Shown here piece after piece: positions 8,927 through 18,034 of a DNA stretch of 64,000 nucleotides (position 1 is the first letter of the stretch; the number at the start of each line of letters is the position of its first letter). This stretch comes from Gammaproteobacteria bacterium (GTDB lineage Bacteria > Pseudomonadota > Gammaproteobacteria > Pseudomonadales > Pseudohongiellaceae), in contig JABJIC010000004.1 in NCBI GenBank assembly GCA_018661465.1, forward strand, positions 1 to 64,000, given 5' to 3'. The notes below the pieces were generated by a model. It ran no database searches and was not told the DNA's origin. It was given only the letters and a program-made list of their open reading frames with translations. Made by a program: the position numbers and the translations under genes.

Positions 8927-9316
8927 ATGAGGCTCTCTAGAGCCAGAGCGCTAATGATAGAGCGACTGCAGCGAATTGCTACTTTTTTAAACCGGCTCAT
9001 GCCGCTAATTTATATTGGCGGGGTGTTTAGCCTGGGTGTGCTTCTGCTGAGTGTATTGGATGCCTCTTGGCCTGGGCATGACGAGTATATGATTCCCAGC
9101 TTATTGGGCTTCTGTTGGGCATTGAGCCTATTCAGTCTGGGAAGCCTGTTCAAGCATGTTCCTGCGCTGGCAGAGAGTGGCGCCGGACTTCAGGACAGGC
9201 TAGCTATCACGTTGAGAAGAGGCTTGCTGTGGGTTTTTGGCTTGCTGATTGTTGCTTTGGGGCTCGCGCTGCTGGTTCTTAGCTATCAGCTGTTACGCAC
9301 TTGGGCGATGTCCTGA
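8927..9316 (+). CDS. Small integral membrane protein, unknown
   Basis: 129 residues with three hydrophobic helices at about 23-45, 58-77 and 97-122 and a basic N-terminus that should stay cytosolic. An AGGGG ribosome site lies 3 bp before the ATG at 8927; an alternative ATG is at 8954. I do not recognise a family. It precedes the TRAP transporter genes by about 95 bp on the same strand, without evidence of a functional link. Confidence 0.6.
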   Translation: MRLSRARALMIERLQRIATFLNRLMPLIYIGGVFSLGVLLLSVLDASWPGHDEYMIPSLLGFCWALSLFSLGSLFKHVPALAESGAGLQDRLAITLRRGLLWVFGLLIVALGLALLVLSYQLLRTWAMS

Positions 9317-9411
9317 ACTATTTCCTGAACTATTTGCTAAACCCAAATATAATTTGACCCTTGATTTAGTGCGGTTACTATTAGTGCCGCTATCATAAGA
9401 AAAATAGGCTC

Positions 9412-9936
9412 ATGCAAAAAGTCATTTCAATTCTGGATAATTTTTCGAACACAGTGGGGCGTCTGGCTTCATGGTTCAGTGTTCTTATGGTGCTGGTCAT
9501 GGCCGCCATCGTTATTCTTCGCTATCTGTTTCAGACTGGCTCCATTGCCATGCAAGAGTCTGTTATGTATCTCAATGCACTGATCTTCACATTGGGTGTT
9601 GCCTATACTTTGAAAGAACAAGGACATGTGCGGGTCGACATTTTTTATAACAGGCTTTCCAGTCGCGGCAAGGCGGTTGTCGATCTGGTGGGAGCGCTTG
9701 TGTTCTTAGTTCCCGCGACGGTGTTCATTATCTGGGTTAGCTGGGACTATGTTTCGGTATCATGGCGTATTCGCGAAGGCTCGCCAGAAACCAGCGGGCT
9801 GCCATTCGTATTTCTCTTGAAGGCAAGCATCATTCTGTTTTCTTTGTTGTTGATAGTTCAGGGGGTGTCTGAAATTCTGAAGTCAATTCAAGGGATAAAA
9901 CAGACAGATTCTTTAGGCGAATTGGAAGAACATTAA
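9412..9936 (+). CDS. dctQ: TRAP transporter small permease (DctQ family)
   Basis: 174 residues with four predicted transmembrane helices, including the MQESVMYLNALIF segment typical of DctQ-type small membrane subunits. DctQ and DctM together form the sodium-coupled membrane part of a TRAP uptake system. The large permease follows after 76 bp, a wider gap than the usual overlap of these genes. Confidence 0.88.
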   Translation: MQKVISILDNFSNTVGRLASWFSVLMVLVMAAIVILRYLFQTGSIAMQESVMYLNALIFTLGVAYTLKEQGHVRVDIFYNRLSSRGKAVVDLVGALVFLVPATVFIIWVSWDYVSVSWRIREGSPETSGLPFVFLLKASIILFSLLLIVQGVSEILKSIQGIKQTDSLGELEEH

Positions 9937-10012
9937 AGAGAATTATTGAAAGAGTGATAAGAAGAACAAGTAAACCCGAATAAACTAAACCATACTAAAA
10001 GTAGAATAAGAA

Positions 10013-11392
10013 TTGGCCGAATTTTTCCCCATACTGTTTTTCCTCGTCGTTTGCCTGACATTGATGGCTGGCTATCCTGTTGCGTTAACGCTTACCGGTG
10101 TGTCATTGATGTTCGCGGGCATAGGAATGTTAATAGGCAATTTTGATTCTGCCTTCATTACTCTTATTCCAAATCGTATCTATGGAATTCTGGTGAACCA
10201 AAATCTGTTCGCGGTTCCTCTGTTTGTTTTTATGGGCACCATGTTAGAGCGCAGCAAGATCGCTGAAGACTTGCTAAAGAACATGGCTATAGTCTTCGGA
10301 CGCGTTCCAGGAGGTTTGGGAATCTCGGTGATCATCGTGGGTATGTTGCTTGCGGCAAGCACCGGAATTGTTGGAGCCACGGTGGTAACCATGGGGATAC
10401 TCTCTCTGCCCACCATGATGAAGGCTGGTTACAAACCTTCATTGGCCTGCGGCACCTTGTGTGCAACGGGAACCCTAGGGCAGATTATTCCGCCTTCTAT
10501 TTGTCTCGTGCTACTGGGAGAGGTGATATCTAACGCATACCAGCAATCGCAATTGAACGCCGGAGTGTTTGCACCGGACTTCGTATCCATCGGAGATCTA
10601 TTTGCAGGAGCCATAATTCCTGGGCTGATACTGGTGGCGTGTTATGGCCTCTATGTTTTCTTCGTTGCGGTTCGAAATCCGCAGATGGCTCCACCGATGG
10701 AAGCCAGCGAGTTTCAACAGAGTCGGAGAAGCGTGCTAATTGCTTTACTAAAAGGACTGATTCCGCCGGTGGCACTTATGATCGCCGTATTAGGTTCTAT
10801 TCTGATGGGTTTAGCTACACCTACGGAGGCAGCCAGCATCGGCGCCCTAGGTGCAATAGTACTGGCATTGCTGAAGAAGGCATTGAGTCTGCAGGTACTG
10901 CACAGTGTTGCTATCGAAACCCTTAGGGTGACATCGATGGTGTACTTGATATTGGTTGGAGCTACGATTTTTTCATCGGTATTTCGCGGCTTTGGCGGCG
11001 ACTTGCTAATAGAAGATCTGTTGCTAAACCTGCCGGGTGGAGTGATATCGGCAACCTTTATAGTCATGTTGTTGATATTCCTATTGGGCTTCATTCTCGA
11101 TTTCATCGAAATTACTTTCATGATTGTTCCATTGGTGGGGCCCATACTTCTTGCCATGGGGGTGGACCCAATTTGGCTGGGAATCATGATAGCGATCAAT
11201 CTTCAAACTTCATTTCTAACGCCGCCTTTTGGATTTTCACTATTTTATCTTCGTAGTGTGGCGCCGGAGGAAATAAAAACTGAGGAAATCTATAGAGGGG
11301 TTATCCCTTTTGTTATGATGCAGGTGGCGCTAATGATCTTACTGGCGCTACAGCCATCGCTGGCCACCTGGCTACCAGGAGTACTGCAATAA
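10013..11392 (+). CDS. dctM: TRAP transporter large permease (DctM family)
   Basis: 459 residues, a polytopic membrane protein with the family hallmarks: AASTGIVGATVVTMG, LCATGTLGQIIPPS and, near the end, INLQTSFLTPPFGFSLFYL, which belong to the substrate and sodium-binding transport domain. Start TTG at 10013. Works with the DctQ protein upstream. The only binding protein in the window is on the opposite strand beyond yciA. Confidence 0.93.
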   Translation: MAEFFPILFFLVVCLTLMAGYPVALTLTGVSLMFAGIGMLIGNFDSAFITLIPNRIYGILVNQNLFAVPLFVFMGTMLERSKIAEDLLKNMAIVFGRVPGGLGISVIIVGMLLAASTGIVGATVVTMGILSLPTMMKAGYKPSLACGTLCATGTLGQIIPPSICLVLLGEVISNAYQQSQLNAGVFAPDFVSIGDLFAGAIIPGLILVACYGLYVFFVAVRNPQMAPPMEASEFQQSRRSVLIALLKGLIPPVALMIAVLGSILMGLATPTEAASIGALGAIVLALLKKALSLQVLHSVAIETLRVTSMVYLILVGATIFSSVFRGFGGDLLIEDLLLNLPGGVISATFIVMLLIFLLGFILDFIEITFMIVPLVGPILLAMGVDPIWLGIMIAINLQTSFLTPPFGFSLFYLRSVAPEEIKTEEIYRGVIPFVMMQVALMILLALQPSLATWLPGVLQ

Positions 11393-11407
11393 CACTCGGA
11401 GTTATAA

Positions 11408-11806
11408 ATGAGTAGTGACGATTCGCGTTCGAAAGCGCCTGTAGGAGAACTTGCTCTACAAACAATAGCCATGCCAAAAGATACCAATGCCAATGGCGAT
11501 ATCTTTGGTGGTTGGTTAGTGTCGCAAATGGATTTGGCAGCTGGAATTGCCAGCAAGAAAATTTCTCAAGGCAGATCCGCTACAGTTGCTATCAAGGATG
11601 TAACATTCATTAGCCCAGTGAAAGTTGGTGCCATGGTGAGCTGTTTTACAGAAGTCGTTAAGACTGGTCGAACTTCGATTCAGATTAAAGTTGATGTATG
11701 GGCATCAGTTATCAACGTAAAGGAAGAGCGAAGAATGGTAGCTGATGGCATGTTTGTTTTCGTCGCTATCGATGATGACGGCAAACCGCGAAAGTTGCCA
11801 ACGTAG
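11408..11806 (+). CDS. yciA: Acyl-CoA thioesterase YciA (hotdog fold)
   Basis: 132 residues. The signature NANGDIFGGWLVSQMDLAA, with the catalytic Asp and the hotdog helix, and the VTFISPVKVG block identify the YciA branch of acyl-CoA hydrolases. These cytosolic enzymes cleave a range of acyl-CoAs. A CGGAG ribosome site precedes the ATG. It follows dctM by 15 bp and probably rides on the transporter transcript, perhaps hinting at carboxylic acid uptake and CoA-ester turnover. Confidence 0.92.
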   Translation: MSSDDSRSKAPVGELALQTIAMPKDTNANGDIFGGWLVSQMDLAAGIASKKISQGRSATVAIKDVTFISPVKVGAMVSCFTEVVKTGRTSIQIKVDVWASVINVKEERRMVADGMFVFVAIDDDGKPRKLPT

Positions 11807-11862
11807 TAAGTAATAGACACTAGACAGTATGCAAAAAAAATTCGAATGGATTTCCCCAAATA

Positions 11863-13002
11863 TTAGTTAGAAGTATTAGCCGGAAGTTTTCTCGCTTCAA
11901 CATAGGCGTCTTCGGCGATGCTGTGATAATTCTCAACGCCTTCCTGAAAGCTCTTATAGGACTCATAGATGCGGGCCGTAACTTCATCGGTCTGAGCTAG
12001 TTCGCTAACAACGTCGTTGGATAGGCGCTTTAACTCCACAAGAACATCGTCCGGTAGTTTGCGAAGCTCAACATTATGATCTTCAACCAGCACTCTCAGA
12101 GCTTCATTATTTTTGGCTGTTAGTTCATCCATTAATAGTTGATTCATCACTTCGGCGCCGGCACGCAAGATTGCTTGTAAGTCTGAGGGCAGTGCTTCGA
12201 ATGCTGATTTATTGAAAATTGTTTCGAGAGTGGAGCCGGGCTCATGCCAGCCTGGATAATAGTAATAGTCTGCAACCGTATGGTATCCAGCGGCTAGATC
12301 ATTGTATGGACTTACGAATTCGGTGGCATCCAGTGCGCCGGTTTGCATTGCAGTAAACACTTCGCTCACCTGCATGGTTACTGGCGTGCCGCCAGCGCGG
12401 CTGAATACTTCTCCGCCAAGGCCAGGGATCCGCATCTTCAAGCCTTGCAGGTCGCTCAGGGAGTTAATTTCTTTATTGAACCAGCCAAACATTTGGGTAC
12501 CTGAGTTTCCGCCACGTACCGGAAGCAGATTGAATGGTTCATAGATCTCCTGCCAAAGTTCCTTGCCGCCGCCGTAGGCAAGCCAGGCATCCATTTCGGT
12601 TCCGGTTAGACCAAAGGGAATAGTTGAGAAGAAGGGAGTGCCGGCAATTTTACCTTGCCAGTAGTAAGCGCCGGTGTGGCCTATTTCAGCAACACCTTGA
12701 GAAACCGCATCGAATACCTCCAGACCGCCTACTAACTCGTTGGCACCATAGACACGAATCTTCATTCGGCCGCCGCTCATTTCCTCAACGATGTCGGAGA
12801 AATGTTCTGGCGATGTGCCAAGGGCCGGGAGGTTCTTAGGCCATGAGGTGATCAATTTCCATTCGTAGGTTTGCTGCTCAACAGCAGCTTGCTGAGTTCC
12901 GGCCGGGGTTTGTGTATCGCCGCCACAGGCAGCGAGTGCGAGCAAGAGAATGAATAAGCTCGCTGGCTTAAACAGAGATGGGAATGTTCTGGATTGCTTC
13001 AT
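11863..13002 (-). CDS. dctP: TRAP transporter solute-binding lipoprotein (DctP family)
   Basis: 379 residues. Lipoprotein signal with lipobox LAAC and lipidated Cys26. The mature part is DctP-like: ITSWPKNLP, a GLKMRIPGLGGEVF block with the Arg that usually salt-bridges the carboxylate, and YYYYPGWHEPGS. That last part is closest to the TakP-like branch binding oxo-carboxylates. A GAGGATT ribosome site lies upstream. It is convergent with dctQM-yciA rather than next to them in an operon, and a 19-bp repeat array lies in its upstream region. Confidence 0.9.
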   Translation of the reverse strand: MKQSRTFPSLFKPASLFILLLALAACGGDTQTPAGTQQAAVEQQTYEWKLITSWPKNLPALGTSPEHFSDIVEEMSGGRMKIRVYGANELVGGLEVFDAVSQGVAEIGHTGAYYWQGKIAGTPFFSTIPFGLTGTEMDAWLAYGGGKELWQEIYEPFNLLPVRGGNSGTQMFGWFNKEINSLSDLQGLKMRIPGLGGEVFSRAGGTPVTMQVSEVFTAMQTGALDATEFVSPYNDLAAGYHTVADYYYYPGWHEPGSTLETIFNKSAFEALPSDLQAILRAGAEVMNQLLMDELTAKNNEALRVLVEDHNVELRKLPDDVLVELKRLSNDVVSELAQTDEVTARIYESYKSFQEGVENYHSIAEDAYVEARKLPANTSN

Positions 13003-13032
13003 TGTGAATCCTCGATCTGTTCTTAATGGAAA

Positions 13033-13112
13033 GATGGCTATTAGTTTGGCTGATGGCTCTTAGTTGAGTTGATGACTCTTAGTTGAGTTGATGACTCTTA
13101 GTTAAGCTGATG
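13033..13112. repeat. 19-bp tandem repeat upstream of dctP
   Basis: Three near-identical copies of TGATGACTCTTAGTTGAGT occupy 13051-13069, 13070-13088 and 13089-13107 (first has one change, third has two), preceded by a decayed copy from 13033 and the start of another at 13108. Each unit contains the inverted pair ACTC...GAGT. The array lies between the uvrD stop codon and the dctP start, i.e. in the dctP promoter region. It could be a repeated operator or simply slipped-strand expansion. Confidence 0.8.
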
Positions 13113-13115
13113 CAT

Positions 13116-15323
13116 TTAAGCTAATACTTCAAGCTTAGCATAGGAGAGCACCAGCCATTTGCTTCCAACATCATCGAAACTAACCTGCACTCTTGCGCTA
13201 GATCCCTGGCCTTCGTAATTGAGGATAACACCTTCACCAAATTTTCCATGGATAACACGCTGACCCAGCGACAATTCTGTCTGTGGTACTTCAATATTGC
13301 CACTCATTTGTCTTGTAAGGCCGGTGCCTAATTTTGTAGTTCCGAAGGAGGGTCGGCTTACTGATGACTTCAGTCTTACTTCATCGATTAATTCGCTGGG
13401 AATTTCGTTTATGAACCGAGAGGGGCGACAAAGATTAACATCACCATGCATTCGTCGTGACTCGGCATGGCTGATATAGAGCTTTTTCTCTGCGCGGGTT
13501 ATACCTACGTAACAAAGCCGACGCTCTTCTTCTAGCCCAGTAATGTTGTCCATAGACATTTTGTGAGGGAAAAGTCCTTCTTCAAGGCCGACTAGAAATA
13601 CAAGTTGAAATTCCAAGCCTTTTGCCGAGTGTAGTGTCATTAGCTGCACCGCATCTTCAGACTCAGAAGCTTGTGATTCTCCTGCATCGAGTGCGGCTTG
13701 ATCGAGAAAGGCTGAAAGGAATGCATAGGACTTGATATCGAATTCTTCGTCCAGTTCGGCGTCGTCGAAATTGCCGGCGGCTGAAATTAGTTCATCGAGG
13801 TTTTCAACGCGCGCACGGGCTTTCTCTCCGCCTTCCTTCTCGTGATGTTGAATCAGGCCGGTGTTATTTATGATGTGTGCAACTTTTTCATGGAGTTCCA
13901 GCTCGTCACAGCCATCATTCAAATTGTCGATCAATTCCATGAACGCCAGCACTGCATTGGCTGCTCGGGAACTTAGCAAGGACTCATTGACGCATTTTGC
14001 GCATGCCTTCCAGAGGGAGCTGGCGTCATCTCTCGCTATACTGCGAATATTCTCCATGGTTCTTCCACCGATACCTCGGGTGGGAACATTGATGATGCGC
14101 TCCATTGCGGTATCGTCATCGCGATTAACCAATAGCCGCAAGTAGGCCAGGGCATTCTTGATTTCCAGTCGCTCATAGAAGCGATGGCCACCGTAGATAC
14201 GATAGGGCATGCCAACCCGCAGCAGGGCGTCTTCCAGTTCTCTTGACTGGGCATTGGAGCGATAAAGAATGGCAGAGTCGATTCGCCTATTCCCTGAATT
14301 GAACCAGTCTTGAATTCGATCGACAACGAAACGTGCTTCGTCTTGTTCGTTGAATGCTTCATAGAGACTTATTTGTTCGCCATCTCCATCTTCCGTCCAC
14401 AGGTTTTTACCGAGCCGGCCCTGATTGTTCTCAATTAGTTTGTTCGCGGCTTTCAGAATCGTAGATGTTGATCGGTAATTTTGTTCCAGACGAATAATGT
14501 CTGCGTCGAGGAAGTCCACATTGAACTGCTGAATATTTTCTATGCGTGCGCCGCGCCAACCGTAGATAGACTGATCGTCATCGCCCACCACCATCAGTGA
14601 ATTGTCGGCGCCGGACAACACTCTCAGCCAGGCATATTGAATCGCATTGGTATCTTGAAACTCATCCACCAGAATATGTTTGAAGCGTTTCTGATAGTGG
14701 GCAAGCACCTGTGGATTCTTAAGCCATAGCTCATGGGCGCGAAGCAGGATCTCGCCAAAGTCGATCATTCCCCCGCGATTACAGGCTTCCTCATATGCCG
14801 CGTACACCTGCAACATGGTCTTGGTGTAGTCGTCTTCGAAATGATCGATGTTGGCTGCACGGAGGCCCTCATCTTTCTGGGAATTGATATACCACTGGCA
14901 TTGCTTGGCAGGCCACTTGTCATCATCGATACGTAGGGAACGATTGATACGCTTTATCAGTCTTAGCTGGTCATCGCTGTCGAGAATATGAAAATCTTGA
15001 ACCAGGCCGGCTTCCTGCCAATGGGTACGGAGCAGGCGATGTGCCAAGCCATGGAAAGTGCCAACCCACATGCCACCATGGTGCTGACCAAGCAGTTCAT
15101 CGATTCGACCTCGCATCTCCCTGGCGGCCTTGTTGGTGAAGGTGACAGCGAGAATGGAAAAAGGTGAGGCTTGTTCTGCCTCAATTAGCCAGGCAATACG
15201 GTGAACCAATACGCGAGTCTTTCCGCTACCGGCTCCTGCCAGTACTAGTTGATGGGGGGAGGGGCTGGCGACAGCCTTCCTTTGCTCATCGTTGAGATTG
15301 TCGAGTATGTGAGAGACATCCAT
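13116..15323 (-). CDS. uvrD: DNA helicase II UvrD (superfamily 1A)
   Basis: 735 residues, close to E. coli UvrD (720). All SF1A motifs are visible: Q-motif LNDEQRKAV, Walker A AGAGSGKT (29-36), DEFQDTN, VVGDDDQSIYGWRGA, the QNYRS block, and the C-terminal VQLMTLHSAKGLEF and CYVGITRAEKKL. Unwinds DNA 3' to 5' in mismatch and nucleotide excision repair. Rep and PcrA are the main alternatives; gammaproteobacterial context and the Tudor-like tail ending VSFDDVGSKWLVLSYAKL favour UvrD. Monocistronic. Confidence 0.95.
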   Translation of the reverse strand: MDVSHILDNLNDEQRKAVASPSPHQLVLAGAGSGKTRVLVHRIAWLIEAEQASPFSILAVTFTNKAAREMRGRIDELLGQHHGGMWVGTFHGLAHRLLRTHWQEAGLVQDFHILDSDDQLRLIKRINRSLRIDDDKWPAKQCQWYINSQKDEGLRAANIDHFEDDYTKTMLQVYAAYEEACNRGGMIDFGEILLRAHELWLKNPQVLAHYQKRFKHILVDEFQDTNAIQYAWLRVLSGADNSLMVVGDDDQSIYGWRGARIENIQQFNVDFLDADIIRLEQNYRSTSTILKAANKLIENNQGRLGKNLWTEDGDGEQISLYEAFNEQDEARFVVDRIQDWFNSGNRRIDSAILYRSNAQSRELEDALLRVGMPYRIYGGHRFYERLEIKNALAYLRLLVNRDDDTAMERIINVPTRGIGGRTMENIRSIARDDASSLWKACAKCVNESLLSSRAANAVLAFMELIDNLNDGCDELELHEKVAHIINNTGLIQHHEKEGGEKARARVENLDELISAAGNFDDAELDEEFDIKSYAFLSAFLDQAALDAGESQASESEDAVQLMTLHSAKGLEFQLVFLVGLEEGLFPHKMSMDNITGLEEERRLCYVGITRAEKKLYISHAESRRMHGDVNLCRPSRFINEIPSELIDEVRLKSSVSRPSFGTTKLGTGLTRQMSGNIEVPQTELSLGQRVIHGKFGEGVILNYEGQGSSARVQVSFDDVGSKWLVLSYAKLEVLA

Positions 15324-15448
15324 GGCGCGCTATTCTAACAAAATGTTGGGCGCAGTCGTGGCTAAATCATGCATATCCTGCGAATGGATTAGCTTCCCGT
15401 GGGCTTAGAGAAACACCCTCAAGTTTGATAGAATGCTGCGCTTGCATT

Positions 15449-15465
15449 GATCGTCATGGACGATC
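15449..15465. promoter_or_regulatory. Perfect inverted repeat upstream of gcdH
   Basis: GATCGTC-ATG-GACGATC has 7-bp perfect arms and a 3-bp centre and lies 54 bp before the gcdH start. The size and place fit an operator for a dimeric regulator; GcdR-type LysR activators control gcdH in pseudomonads. No regulator gene is adjacent. A weaker pair (GCCC...GGGC) lies at 15483-15496. Confidence 0.4.
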
Positions 15466-15519
15466 TGAAGATATTGGACATAGCCCATGATCGGGCGGGT
15501 CCTGTTACAGGAGAAATTT

Positions 15520-16713
15520 ATGTCTGTTCGATCGGACAATATACCGTTCAGCTGGAAAGATCCTTTCCTGATGGAAGAGCAGCTTACAGAAGAAGAGCGC
15601 CTGGTTCGCGATACTGCTCGGCAGTATGCTCAGGAGAAGCTTCTGCCCAGAGTGCAGGAAGCCTATCGAAATGAAGAGACAGATCCCGAGATATTTCGGG
15701 AAATGGGCGCGCTTGGTCTGCTCGGACCGATGATTGAAGGCTATGGCTGTGCCGGTGTTAACTATGTGTGTTACGGACTGGCGGCTAAGGAAGTGGAAGC
15801 AGTCGATTCCGGTTACCGCTCTATGATGAGTGTGCAGTCTAGCCTTGTTATGCATCCAATAGCGGAATTTGGCTCCGAAGATCAGAAGCAGAAGTATCTG
15901 CCAAAACTGGCTAGTGGAGAATATATTGGCTGTTTCGGCCTGACCGAGCCTGATCATGGCTCCGACCCTGGCAGTATGAACACTCGTGCCAGAACAGTGG
16001 CTGGAGGCTATAGCCTGTCAGGCGCCAAGAACTGGATTACTAATTCACCTATCGCCGATGTGTTCGTGGTGTGGGCCAAAGACGATGATGGCGCTATCCG
16101 CGGATTCATTCTCGATAAGGGCATGGACGGGCTCAGTGCGCCGAAGATCGAAGGTAAGTTGGCATTGCGTGCCTCGGTTACAGGTGAAATTGTTATGGAT
16201 GAAGTTTTCGTACCGGAAGAGAACCTGTTGCCAGGAGCGCGCGGTTTGGCCGGGCCATTTAGTTGTCTGAATTCTGCTCGTCTTGGCATTGCCTGGGGCG
16301 CGCTGGGTGCAGCAGAAACTTGTTGGCATACCGCCTTGCAATACACTTTGGATCGCAAACAGTTTGGTCGTCCATTGGCGGCGAATCAACTGATTCAAAA
16401 GAAGCTGGCCATCATGCAGACGGATATTTCGCTAGGATTGCAGGGCTGCCTGCAGGCTTGTCGTCTTCGTGATGAAGGCAAACTGGCTCCACCACTTATC
16501 TCACTGCTGAAGCGAAATTCTTGCTTGAAGGCGCTGGACGCTGCAAGGGAAGCTCGTGACATGCTGGGCGGAAACGGCATTTCCGATGAATACCCAATCA
16601 TGCGCCATTCGCAAAACCTTGAGGTGGTTAACACCTATGAAGGAACTCAGGACATACACGCTTTGATTCTGGGTCGCTCTCAGACAGGTATTCAGGCCTT
16701 TACTGGAGCTTGA
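15520..16713 (+). CDS. gcdH: Glutaryl-CoA dehydrogenase
   Basis: 397 residues from the ATG at 15520, chosen over an upstream ATG (15487) because AGGAG (15509-15513) is correctly spaced. FAD acyl-CoA dehydrogenase family; the ending [16 protein letters not shown] is the glutaryl-CoA dehydrogenase signature with catalytic Glu374, and [11 protein letters not shown] carries the Arg that binds the distal carboxylate. Converts glutaryl-CoA to crotonyl-CoA in lysine, hydroxylysine and tryptophan breakdown, passing electrons to ETF. No CoA-transferase gene follows, unlike many pseudomonads. Confidence 0.95.
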   Translation: MSVRSDNIPFSWKDPFLMEEQLTEEERLVRDTARQYAQEKLLPRVQEAYRNEETDPEIFREMGALGLLGPMIEGYGCAGVNYVCYGLAAKEVEAVDSGYRSMMSVQSSLVMHPIAEFGSEDQKQKYLPKLASGEYIGCFGLTEPDHGSDPGSMNTRARTVAGGYSLSGAKNWITNSPIADVFVVWAKDDDGAIRGFILDKGMDGLSAPKIEGKLALRASVTGEIVMDEVFVPEENLLPGARGLAGPFSCLNSARLGIAWGALGAAETCWHTALQYTLDRKQFGRPLAANQLIQKKLAIMQTDISLGLQGCLQACRLRDEGKLAPPLISLLKRNSCLKALDAAREARDMLGGNGISDEYPIMRHSQNLEVVNTYEGTQDIHALILGRSQTGIQAFTGA

Positions 16714-16722
16714 GGATAGGGA

Positions 16723-16760
16723 CAGGAAACTCTTCGGGGTTTTCTGTGGTTTTTTTGTTT
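16723..16760 (+). terminator. Rho-independent terminator of gcdH with UUCG loop
   Basis: Ten-pair stem CAGGAAACTC / GGGTTTTCTG (two G-U pairs) closed by a TTCG tetraloop at 16723-16746, followed by a run of T at 16750-16756. It sits 10 bp after the gcdH stop codon. Confidence 0.75.
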
Positions 16761-16868
16761 AGACCCGCTAACGCATTTGTTTAGACCCGCTAACGCATTT
16801 TTCTAGACCCGCTAACGCATTTTTTTAAACCGGCCAACGCATTTTGTTACGACCCGCTAGCGCACCCC
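16761..16868. repeat. 22-bp tandem repeat array between gcdH and ubiA
   Basis: Three units that share AGACCCGCTAACGCATTT plus four variable bases start at 16761, 16783 and 16805. A fourth (16827) and a fifth (16849, cut short) are progressively diverged. The array starts right at the T tract of the gcdH terminator and ends before the ubiA stop codon. There are no spacers between units, so it is not a CRISPR. No ORF crosses it. Confidence 0.85.
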
Positions 16869-16930
16869 TTCGATGAAGTTCGCGTCTCACTATTTTGGAT
16901 CAGCTTGCTACTCAACTGTTCGTGGAATTC

Positions 16931-17845
16931 CTATAGATAGTTTAGGAACACTCCAAGAAATATGATGGCACCTACCCAATTATTGTTCAGAAAGGACTTG
17001 AAGCAGGGGCCAGGAAGACGATCCCTGATGAGATATTGTTGATAGGCTAACAGTACACTGGCAGCAACTAGTGAAAGATTAAACAAGAATCCCATCTCGA
17101 ACTGCTTGCCCGCAAGATACATGGAAATAACGAACATGACCTGCAGGCTGGCAATAATTATCTTATCCGCGTCGCCGAACAGTATTGCAGTAGACTTGAC
17201 CCCTATCTTCAAATCGAATTCTCTATCTGCCATGGCGTATTGGGTATCGTAAGCCACGGTCCAGATCGCATTGGCGATAAACAATAGATAGGCAGCTTGG
17301 GGAATAGGGTCTCCGACAGCGGTGAACGCCATCAGTATCCCCCAAGAGAATGCTACTCCCAATACTACCTGGGGAAGATTGGTGAAGCGTTTCATGAACG
17401 GATAGATTGCAACAATTACGACGGCGCCAAAGGACAACAAGACGGTTGTCCAATTGGTCATTAGCACTAACAGAAAACCGACAATAGACAGAACCAAAAA
17501 ACAGGCAAGGGCGTCTCGCTCTGTTAGCGAGCCTACCGCCAACGGTCGTTGTTGAGTCCGGTCGACACGGCCATCGATACCGCTGTCGGCAAAATCGTTG
17601 ACGCAACATCCCGCCGAGCGCATCACCGCTGTTCCTAATGTAAATATTAGAAATAGACCAAAGCTCGGGAAACCGCCGGAAGCTATCCATAGCGCAATCA
17701 ACGTTGGCCATAGTAAAAGGAATATTCCCACAGGACGATTAATGCGGGTCAGCTGTGCAATTGCGGGAAGTTTGCCGTAGAAGCCAGGGAATCGAGCTCG
17801 AACTCTGTTAGCCAAACGGCTTTGCAATGTCTTCAGGAATTCCAT
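16931..17845 (-). CDS. ubiA: 4-hydroxybenzoate polyprenyltransferase
   Basis: 304 residues, multi-spanning membrane protein. The two Asp-rich motifs of the UbiA family are present: NDFADSGID (Asp84, Asp87, Asp91) and DTQYAMADREFD (Asp200, Asp207, Asp211), which bind Mg and the prenyl diphosphate. It attaches the polyprenyl tail to 4-hydroxybenzoate in ubiquinone synthesis. The usual neighbour ubiC is not here. Slightly longer N-terminus than E. coli UbiA (290). Confidence 0.94.
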   Translation of the reverse strand: MEFLKTLQSRLANRVRARFPGFYGKLPAIAQLTRINRPVGIFLLLWPTLIALWIASGGFPSFGLFLIFTLGTAVMRSAGCCVNDFADSGIDGRVDRTQQRPLAVGSLTERDALACFLVLSIVGFLLVLMTNWTTVLLSFGAVVIVAIYPFMKRFTNLPQVVLGVAFSWGILMAFTAVGDPIPQAAYLLFIANAIWTVAYDTQYAMADREFDLKIGVKSTAILFGDADKIIIASLQVMFVISMYLAGKQFEMGFLFNLSLVAASVLLAYQQYLIRDRLPGPCFKSFLNNNWVGAIIFLGVFLNYL

Positions 17846-18034
17846 GTCAGGACTTCAATACCTTGTACGGCTGTATTAAATTGGCTCGAGGAGGAGTGCT
17901 CGCTAGCATAGAAGACTTTTGCTCTAGAGTAAAAAGCTTGTTGCATTCTTTATGAGAGAAACCGTGAATGAATTGCGTATGTTGAAAAGTAGGACAGAAG
18001 AATTGTAGGACAGATAGCTGAATCTCTTCAGCGA

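Noticed and set aside
8803-9000. 65-codon minus-strand ORF
   Set aside because: It overlaps the better supported membrane protein gene at 8927 and has no family features or ribosome site.
16761-16868. CRISPR array
   Set aside because: The 22-bp units follow one another directly with no unique spacers, units diverge steadily, and no cas gene is in the window.
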